From Tachypleus tridentatus (taxonomy: Eukaryota > Arthropoda > Merostomata > Xiphosura > Limulidae): a stretch of 64,000 nt of DNA. The DNA is taken from NCBI RefSeq assembly GCF_004210375.1, contig NW_027467782.1, forward strand, positions 28,995,276 through 29,059,275, given 5' to 3'. How positions within the stretch are numbered: the stretch's first letter is position 1; each line of letters begins with the position of its first letter. Positions 56,540-64,000 of this stretch are shown here, piece by piece. Made by a program: the position numbers and the translations under genes. A model generated the notes under the pieces. It saw only the letters and a program-made list of their open reading frames with translations, did no database searches and was not told the origin of the DNA.

Positions 56540-56815
56540 CAGTCCGGAATGGCTAAGCGTGTTAAGACGTGCGACGTGGTAATTTGAGGGTCTCGGGTTC
56601 GCATTCCCATCGCACTAAACATGCTCGCCCTTTCAGTCGTGGGAGCGTTATAAAGTGTGGTCAATCCCACTATTCGTTGGTAAAAGAGTAGCCCAAGAGT
56701 TTGGCGGTGGGTGGTGATGACTAGCTGCTTTCCCTCTAATCTTACACTACTAAATTAGGGACGGCTAGCACAGTAGCCTCGAGTAGCTTTGTGCGAAATT
56801 CAAAAACAAACAAAC
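56540..56815 (+). repeat. SINE-1, near full length, head to head with the previous copy
   Basis: The head 'gtccggaatggctaagcgtg' starts only about 40 bp from the head of the minus-strand copy. The body and AAAC tail are intact. The two form an imperfect inverted pair of about 560 bp. Confidence 0.93.
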
Positions 56816-58420
56816 AATATAATTACATACGTTTATATGTTTATCAAGTAAATTATTTAAAAGTTCGTTAAGTGTGACTGTTGTTAATTTATTTTAAAAA
56901 CAAATATGTAATTATTGTTTAGCTTTCTTCGTAACATGAAAGTCACAATCAATTAATTTATAGTAAACATTATGACAAGTTTAAAAACGAAACTCTTTAA
57001 GAGATGTACGTGTTGTTTGTAACTCATTGATGTCGAGAATTTAGAGTCGCGGGAAATTTATTGATGTGTATAATACAGAAAACAGACGATCAGGTAATAA
57101 AGATGAATAGTTTGGTTTGGTGTTTTATGACACAAAGCAACAAGGCTGTCCGCGCTAAAGATAAATAAGTAGTGTTAAATGAAAAGTAAAAGTTGAGAGA
57201 CAGAAAAAAAATTAGCAGATAAGATGTTACCAAACGGAATTAGGCCAAAGAAAAGAATGAAGGGAAGTTAATCATCGTGGAAGGCCTTACAATTAATAGA
57301 GGCTTAACGATTGACATATTACTGTGAGTATTAAACAAAATAACGAAAATAATTTATTTCGCGAAAGAGAGTACTGACCATATATTTATATCTTTAATCT
57401 TTTAAACTCAAAGTTACAGCTTAACTATAGTTTGATCTATCTTAAAAAGAAGCCAGCAAAGACAGAAGTTACCACGAACCAACGTTAGCCTTATCGAAAG
57501 AATGTGATTGTTATGGTGAAATAGGAAAGATGAAATTCAAAAATTGTTGTTTGTTAGTGATATTCTTTGCTGTAATTCCAGAAATACCTCATGATAATAA
57601 TTAGCTTAAGTGATTTATGATAGATTTAATTCCATGTAATACGCTAGCAATATAAATTAATCTTTATAATTAAAATGTAATGACAAAGCTCGTACTAATG
57701 AAAATAGATTTATAAAACAAACTAACTCGTACTGGTACCACAAAAATCCATAAAACAATTCTCCACTTTGTGCTTCATTCAAGATTCAATAAATTAGAAA
57801 AAAGTTTATGCAAGAACTATTTCTTTATTGCAGAACGTAGTTTCAAATAAAAATACTCTGATAACAAGAACATTACTTCACTGTGGCTGCACATGTGTGT
57901 TTCATTATATCTTTACTGATGTAATGTGTAAGTACAGGAAGTAATGAATAAAGTCAAACTATAAGAAGTAGCTGGAAAGCTAACATCATTATTATTATGA
58001 CTAAGGACAAGATGTAGTACTAATGGTAAATACATTTACTGTAACAAAATTACTGTTAATTCTGTAATAATGCACCATGCAAAGAACATGCTTTAATTAT
58101 ATATAGTAAGATTTGAAAGAGAAGTAAAGCTAATCGTGGCTGAAATATGACACTGATTCATTATTACCTTAAAATTAATTTTAGAGGAATTGTTGATTGT
58201 GATGTATTATGATTTATCTCAGATCAGTCTCCAATTTATTATGTTACATACATTATGCATTACAATTTTAAACAGCTGGAAATTTTAATTTAAATGTTAA
58301 TTAAATGTTGATATGTATTAAATATGTTTGAACTTTATTTCTTACAAGTTATGAAAATTCATTACTTAGTTTTTTACTGATGTGTTTTTCTAAATGCTTC
58401 TGTGATGTACACTGTGACAG
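56816..58420. other. Unassigned DNA, CpG-poor from about 57900
   Basis: No feature is recognised. The transition to CpG-poor sequence at about 57850-57900 coincides with the first candidate exon region of a possible plus-strand gene. Confidence 0.4.
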
Positions 58421-58498
58421 GTAAATGATCCATGTGTTTCCTTTTGGAAGAGACGGATACCGTGCACCATATTTTCCTGGTCTATGGTGTTACTACTT
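58421..58498 (+). CDS. Weak candidate exon
   Basis: Bounded by an acceptor 'actgtgacag' and a strong donor 'GTGAGT' at 58499. One frame starts ATG at 58425 and reads 'MIHVFPFGRDGYRAPYFPGL' before the donor. Codons look less AT-biased than the surroundings. I do not recognise the product, and 24 codons are too few to be sure. It may instead be a non-coding 5' exon. Confidence 0.25.
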
Positions 58499-60704
58499 GT
58501 GAGTATTTATTTATGAATTAATTTGAAGTATATAGGTGTGTACACTAAAGTTATGTGAACATTTAAGATTTCAGATTTAAAGAAGAACCAATTTTGAGAA
58601 CAGTGAAGTTTAAAAACAGGTTCAATAGGTAATGAAGACTATTTGACACAGTAATGGTATTTGGTATTCAGTGGGAATGAGAAATTTATCTATATACAGG
58701 AATATGTATGTATGTGTACTTAATTATTAAAAATTATTAATTTGGGAAGGGATGTATGGATCATCAGAAAAGTTGAATCAAAATATAAAAATTGTATTTT
58801 CAATTTACTATTGAAATAGTAATATTTCAGAAAATAGATAAGAAAGGAGGTTTTTTATTTTATATTCTAGCTTGTCAAAATTTGTTAATTTAAATTTCTA
58901 TTTGTGAAAAAGTATAAACTTTGCCTTTGGACATCAGAAATATAATTTAAATAAAGAAGCATGTAGTATAGTACATGACAAACAAAATTTGATATTTAGG
59001 AATTTGTTTTAATATTTATTTTAAATTAATTAATTATTGTGTACTATTACATTTGAATTACATGCTACAACATATCTTCATAAAATAATGGTTCAATAAA
59101 ATTTTGAATGTAAATCTACAAATGTGATAACATCCCCCTGACCCCTACACATAGTAGTAGGGTTAAGAAGGTGTGGAATGAAACAAATACAATTACTAGT
59201 ATAAAATGATAAATAACCAGAAACAATACTTAAAGATTATATATGCTATTACACTGTTGTAACATGGATTGTGAAAGCACTGTCTTCATATACTGTATGG
59301 TTTATGGAAAACATGCATGAAAGAGTGGTGTGCTTTGGACATGAAAGCTTTCTAATTGCATCTTTTGCAAGGGCAATAATGCTGCAGACATACAAAATTT
59401 GGTTTTGGTAAATACCAACAAAATCATGTCAACAATAAAGAAGGGTACATAATAGTAGTAACTTTGTTGTTCAACATCATAATACTCTTGTAATAATGCA
59501 CCACATATAGGTGTGTGAATTTCTACACATTGCATGTGGCATTTAGAGCATAATGAAAGCTGATCACTAAATTGTTACTGACTAGTCATAGCGTATCATT
59601 AGTTGAAATATATCATGCAGACTCTCCCTTCAGTGTCACACAAAGAGGGATATATAAGAATGGGTTAACATTCAAAGAATCATATCCATAGTTTCATGAA
59701 ATAGTTGTATTGTACTTTATACTTCCTTCTATATGTGAAACTTTATTGTTGTAAGATGTAGAAGATACTTCTCTGAATACTTGTAATCTGATTTGATGAG
59801 TGATCAACTAAAGAGAGGGAATGGATATGGTCAGATTTATATGATTGCTAGGCAGAGTTAGCAGCAGTGCTTGTGGAACTTGTACACGCTTGGAGCATGG
59901 TTTCATTGTATTTTTTAAAATTAAAGTTTGATGAAGGTAAGCTATATTGCCCTCGTTAAGCAAGAATAAATTTGTGTCTAAGAGAAATAATCTCAGGTTA
60001 AAAGAACAATGGAAAGCATCCAAGAATCATTATAAATTTGTACTGGCACATCTGTCTTAAGTAATGTAGTACTAATATTAAGAGTCATATATTGGTTATT
60101 TACCTTTTTCTAAATTTGAATCAGGAACAGCAAGATAGTTGTACTATATTTTCTATTCCTTTTCTTTGTTATGTAGAAAATTAAATTTGATAACGGTGTG
60201 TTAGCTAAGATGTTATCATTTTTATGATGTGCATAGTTTATAGTGTACATTCAGGTAGATTTGATTAGTATGTAGCTTACCTAGTTGCAGCCAACAGTAA
60301 ATAATATTCCACAGTTTTGAAATATATATGGATGAGTGCAAAGTGAATTGTTTTAATTTGACTGTATACACAATGTGTAGTTATTCTCAATTTACTGAAT
60401 ATATAACAACCACGTATATACCTTTTCATAACTTGTAATGACTACATACACTACTGTGTACAGTATTTTGCTCGTGATTATGTAGTTCAGACTGTATAAC
60501 TTTAAAAATAAAATTCCAAGACAGACATGTATGTAGTTTAAAGTTTAAAATCACCTGTATTATGGTTATCTATTTATTTTCATTTATCTCTACACAAACA
60601 AATTGTGTGTAAAACGTTCTTCAGATATTTACAACAATGTCATAACAATAACTTGACACGCATAAATGTACAGTTATAGTAATATTGTCTTACATGACAT
60701 CAGT
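58499..60704. other. CpG-poor DNA, possible intron
   Basis: No repeat or exon is recognised. If the flanking exon candidates are real this would be intronic. Confidence 0.35.
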
Positions 60705-60784
60705 GATGACGAGAAACCCACTTGTTGAGAAATTTATATGCAAAAACGGCTCGTTTGGGCTGAGAAAACACTTTACATAGAAGA

Positions 60785-60826
60785 GCGAACAACGTTTCGA
60801 CCTTCTTCGGTCATCGTCAGGTTCAC
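60785..60826 (-). ncRNA. Hammerhead-ribozyme-like motif in Penelope terminal repeat
   Basis: Read on the minus strand: GUGAAC (60826-60821), CUGACGA (60820-60814), U, GACC-GAAGAA-GGUC stem-loop (60812-60799), GAAAC (60798-60794), GUU (60793-60791), GUUCGC (60790-60785). GUGAAC pairs with GUUCGC over six positions (one G-U wobble) as stem I. GACC pairs with GGUC as stem II. CUGANGA and GAAA are the conserved core. Stem III would be only A-C/G-U with no loop, but ACGU is self-complementary, so two copies could share stem III as a dimer. Cleavage is predicted after GUU. One extra U lies between the core and stem II. Hammerhead motifs with tiny stem III are known from Penelope-like elements. Confidence 0.7.
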
Positions 60827-60942
60827 AAAGAAAGAGGTAACTGACCGGAAGCTGACCACATGTTTCAAAGGGGTTGTGTAACTGTGTGTCGAAATGTAGA
60901 GGGCGGTATTAGATGTTTGAATATATAATTTTATTTATTATA

Positions 60943-61692
60943 TTAATATAGGTATAAAGGCGTTCCTTTATATTGGTTTATTTTGGGTTTAAGTTGTTGT
61001 ATAAGTAAGGCTTCTTTAATTTTACGTTTGTTTATGTTTGTTTCTTTATTTAGTATTTGAGTGTTTTCTATGGTTATGTTGTGTTTATTTGACTTGCAGT
61101 GTTCGAAAACGTGTGAAGGTGACTTTTTATGTTCTTTGAATCTGGTTTCCATTTTTCTACTTGTTTCTCCAATATAGAAGTCGTGGCAGTTATCACATTG
61201 TATTTTATAAATAATGTTGGTGTGGTGTTTGTCAGTGTAGTTTTTACATAGTATAGACCTCAGTTTTGTGCCGGGTTTTTGAATAAATTTGGTATTAATT
61301 GGAATGTCATATTTTGTTACTAATTTTTGCCAAATGTTGGTTATTTGTTTGCTGATGTCGGGAATATATGGTATACAGCAGTATATGGTTTCGTGGTTTT
61401 TTGATTCGTGAGCTGTATTTACTTTAGTTGGTTGATTTTGCTTTCTGTCTAGGTGTGTGCGTATAATGTTTTCTACGGTTTGTGGAGGAAACTTATTGAT
61501 GTTGGTGAAGTATTGTTTTATTTTGTCTAATTCATCGTTAATTTTATCTGGTGAGCATAGTTTTATGGCTGTGTTTATTTGGTTTCTTAGTATGTTGAGT
61601 TTTTGTTTTGTTTCTTTTTTTGTTTCATTGTGCTTTTGCTGTTTTTTTACCTCATGAATTGTTTGTACTGTCTTACTGTATGGGTATTGTAG
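60943..61692 (-). CDS. Penelope-like polyprotein C-terminus with GIY-YIG endonuclease domain
   Basis: The minus frame is open from about 61692 to the TAA at 60943, about 249 codons without an ATG at its start, as expected of a 5'-truncated insertion. Order of motifs: a linker 'INTAIKLCSPDKINDELDKI', 'HETIYCCIPYIPDISKQI', 'FIQKPGTKLRSILCKNYTD', then 'IIYKIQCDNCHDFYIGETSR' and 'METRFKEHKKSPSHVFEHC'. The CxxC pair before FYIGET, followed by Arg and the H..EH type residues, is the zinc-binding GIY-YIG arrangement typical of Penelope elements. In family members this domain nicks the target DNA to prime reverse transcription. No stop or frameshift is seen over the whole stretch, unlike all other retroelement coding remnants here. 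Without the reverse transcriptase it cannot move by itself. Confidence 0.85.
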   Translation of the reverse strand, partial: LQYPYSKTVQTIHEVKKQQKHNETKKETKQKLNILRNQINTAIKLCSPDKINDELDKIKQYFTNINKFPPQTVENIIRTHLDRKQNQPTKVNTAHESKNHETIYCCIPYIPDISKQITNIWQKLVTKYDIPINTKFIQKPGTKLRSILCKNYTDKHHTNIIYKIQCDNCHDFYIGETSRKMETRFKEHKKSPSHVFEHCKSNKHNITIENTQILNKETNINKRKIKEALLIQQLKPKINQYKGTPLYLY

Positions 61693-62031
61693 TTAGTAAT
61701 TTAGTCTACATATTGCTTGCTGCACATGAAGAAGTGCCTGCTTCAAGTTTATCCATTTAAGAACTTTAAAGATTTATACTGAATACTATTCTGTTTTTTC
61801 TCAAAGTTTTTATTGTGACATTAAATGAATAGCAGTAAACCTTGTTAAACAGTTAACTTTCTTATAATTCTATATTTAACTGGAAAAGAAAAGCTATGCA
61901 AATTTTACATGACTTGAATCTTGATTGCCCAGGAATTAGTTAAAATGTTAAAAATAAATTGGGACAAAATTGAGATTTTGTGTTCAGAACAAGATTTTGT
62001 GTTAGCATAACTGTATTTTTCTTCTTTACAG
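61693..62031. other. CpG-poor DNA left of a candidate exon
   Basis: No feature is recognised. Confidence 0.35.
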
Positions 62032-62173
62032 AACTATAAGATTTTAAGCCTTTTTGACTGTGTGAATCGCCTTCAAGTTCAACTTTCCAGCTCCTTGTCG
62101 TCATGTCAGTGATGCTGAACAAGATTAATGTGAAGAAACCTGTGAAGGAAGAATCTGCCCATCAGAAGGAAAA
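62032..62173 (+). CDS. Candidate 5' coding exon of a gene leaving the window
   Basis: A very good acceptor with pyrimidine tract ('ctgtatttttcttctttacag') ends at 62031. Then come 71 nt without an upstream ATG and an ATG at 62103 that opens 'MSVMLNKINVKKPVKEESAH' and 'QKEK'. A possible donor GTACCA lies at 62174. If the donor is not used, the frame ends at TAA 62181-62183 after 26 codons. The leader is a plausible 5' untranslated region and the N-terminus is lysine-rich. I do not recognise the protein. Confidence 0.3.
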
Positions 62174-63064
62174 GTACCAATAAACAGTGGAGGTGAAACT
62201 ATGGGGGGTAGAGGTGTCAGTCACTCCACAGCAAGTACACGTTTGTCCATTTCCTTTTTTTTCAAACATTAAATTTCTTGAAGTGAGCTAAACATACATA
62301 GTGAAGCTCCTACAGTAACATCTGGAGGACATTATAAAGGCAGGGGATCAATAAAATGGGGTCTTACTTTTTAAGCAATCTGATGCAAAACCGTTTATGA
62401 GGGAGGGGTTACAGAAGGCTGTGGATTTCCTCTACTCCATATGGGTTGATCGATGTAGATCTCTTATCCTTTTCTGTCAATCTTGCAAACCCTTTTAAAG
62501 TGTAAAATTGAACAGCAGTTTTTTTGTATATCAACATTTAATATGTGTATACGTGTCAATTATTTTTAAACATGACATTTGTATTTCCAAGCTCACAGCA
62601 GGCAAGGTCTAATTATGGACAGTGTTTTATAATGGGGAAAAAGAGCACTTTTGGAGCATAAGAGGAGAAAGACAGGTACATTAGTTCACCCATCCACCTC
62701 CATTGTTTGTGTTATTGAGCTCCTATTAAAAACCAAACTATCATATGTCTTGTGATGACTGAAATTTTGTTCTAGAAGGCTCTGTGTCTTATTGTGAGAT
62801 AAGAAATAGAGTACTTTTAGTAATTATTTTAAGTATAAAATGAAAGAACACATTTGTTTAAAACTGTTATTGTGTTATGACAATTACATAAATTCAAAAT
62901 GCTTTATATGATTGGGTGAATATCACCTAGATTTTACATGTGGAGAGAAAATTGTAGTTACCAGTTCTTATGTTGCTAGGACCCTCATGAGATGTTTGTT
63001 AGCATTATAACCATAACATCAAAGCTTAAAGTGATATGGGATGTTGTTGTTTTGTTTTTTATAG
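62174..63064. other. Possible intron
   Basis: No repeat or gene is recognised. Confidence 0.3.
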
Positions 63065-63157
63065 GAACTATAAAACAACTCCGCTGTCTCAAAACTGTCT
63101 TCGGTCTACACCAAATATCTTACTCTCTTTCTTTTCCCTTTCATTCAAGTACAAGTG
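63065..63157 (+). CDS. Weak candidate exon
   Basis: The acceptor 'ttgttttgttttttatag' and the donor 'GTAAGA' at 63158 are both good. The length of 93 nt keeps a frame open in at least two phases. Joined to the previous candidate (phase 2) it would read 'NYKTTPLSQNCLRSTPNILL' after the lysine. Low sequence complexity and no recognised homolog keep confidence low. Confidence 0.25.
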
Positions 63158-64000
63158 GTAAGATACAACACAAAGTAACAGTGAAACAAAGTGCATTGAA
63201 CAGATGCATACAGGTTTTCAGTAAGGAGTCTAATTAGTATATCCACTGCTGTGAATAGTAGTTAACAACTGTTGGCTTCTTGGAAGGGTAAGGTTCAATA
63301 GCCAGTGCAATAAATACTTCCTGGATAGAGGAACTACATTTCTCTTCTTAAAATGTCATGTAAGAGGGGGGATAGGAACAAAAGAAATGAACCCTTTCAT
63401 TACAGACTCGCTGTGTGTGACTTTGTTCATAATCATCAGTTTCCACACTGTAACTTTTAAAATGATATGTGTATCTTCACAAAATCTGACTAGCTTTCTG
63501 TAAATATTACTAGTATTTTGTATACAAAAAAATTCAAAGTTTTGATCAAGTATTTTCACTAAAATTAAGTTATCTTTTGAAATTCAAGAATTGTTCAAAC
63601 TGGTCCACTTTCTCTTTTCCTCCTCTTCAAAAACTGCATTACAACAAACTTTAAGTGTTTTCAATCAATGGCAAGTAGTGTAGTGACTAAAATATATAAG
63701 TTCAGTGTTATAAGATAGAATACACTGTTTAATGTAGGTGGCGGTAATTTATTTTGTGAGTTAATATTTCATGACTGTTTTGTTTCACAGTAAGAAAGTT
63801 GAAAGCAGAAGGTTATTGAAAGTTGTGTAATTGATATTAAGGCTACAGAGATTTCTAGAATGCCTCAATGCAAGAAATAAAAAAAGTGTCAACAACCATA
63901 CAAAAGACCACAGAGTAGGAAGTGAGCCAAAAGTAAAACCAAGGAAAAGAGAGTTTCAGTCAGATAGAAGTTAGAAAATGTGAAATGAATCATTTAAAAT
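63158..64000. other. Right end, unassigned
   Basis: An acceptor-like 'ctgttttgtttcacag' ends near 63790, but no convincing frame follows it. No repeat is recognised. Confidence 0.35.

Larger units (their letters stand above)
60705..61692 (-). mobile_element. Penelope-like element, 5'-truncated, with terminal repeat
   Basis: Penelope-like elements encode one protein with a reverse transcriptase and a C-terminal GIY-YIG endonuclease, and have complex terminal repeats (pLTRs). Here the minus strand holds the C-terminal part of the protein, a short 3' untranslated stretch and about 100 bp of terminal-repeat sequence that also occurs at 34549-34650. The reverse transcriptase core is missing, so the copy is truncated near 61690. 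It sits in CpG-poor DNA but itself contains many CpGs, which suggests a comparatively young insertion. Confidence 0.85.

Overview
This window looks like arthropod nuclear DNA. It is AT-rich and gene-poor, crowded with retroelement debris and minisatellites, and has no long uninterrupted coding region. Two tRNA-derived SINE families recur on both strands: SINE-1 (about 20 copies, threonine-tRNA-like head, AAAC-rich tail) and SINE-2 (about 14 copies). From memory, the SINE-1 body resembles repeats in horseshoe crab sequence, so a horseshoe crab or related chelicerate is my best guess. This is inference, not proof.

Protein-coding content. The best functional host-gene piece is one minus-strand exon (30018-30378). 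It encodes the membrane span, juxtamembrane segment and start of the kinase domain of a ROR-like receptor tyrosine kinase. Just beyond it, on the plus strand, two open segments (about 31303-31571 and 33950-34200) have compatible splice phases. They would encode an unrecognised glycosylated single-pass membrane protein with a polyadenylation signal after its stop. Two decayed host genes lie on the minus strand: a syndecan-like copy (3492-4252) and a PPP1R3-type glycogen-targeting phosphatase subunit (about 47100-48515). Both are broken by stops and frameshifts, so they are called pseudogenes. At the right edge, several weak plus-strand exon candidates (58421-58498, 62032-62173, 63065-63157) may be the start of a gene that continues outside.

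Mobile elements. These include a Penelope-like element piece (60705-61692) with an intact C-terminal GIY-YIG endonuclease frame and a hammerhead-ribozyme-like motif in its terminal repeat. There is also a 151-bp fold-back insertion from the same family with a 13-bp target-site duplication (34536-34712), a long degenerate CR1-type LINE (52550-54840), further CR1, jockey-like and other LINE fragments, and Tc1, mariner and hAT transposase remnants. Two copies of a repeated uncharacterised protein family lie near 12646 and 22585.

Tandem repeats. Unit lengths are about 30 bp (27127-27500), 37 bp (27561-27885), 47 bp (32060-32884), 37 bp (44258-44605), 32 bp (44720-45375) and 29 bp (45975-46425). 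There are also degenerate arrays at 5186, 10541, 39060 and 42200.

The most unusual theme is hammerhead-ribozyme-like cores in several unrelated-looking repeats (minus 4362-4400, plus 5136-5175, plus 25291-25330, minus 60785-60826). Large blocks poor in CpG (about 19300-24000, 51700-54900, 57900-60650, 61700-64000) alternate with CpG-containing blocks and may mark formerly or currently methylated transcription units.
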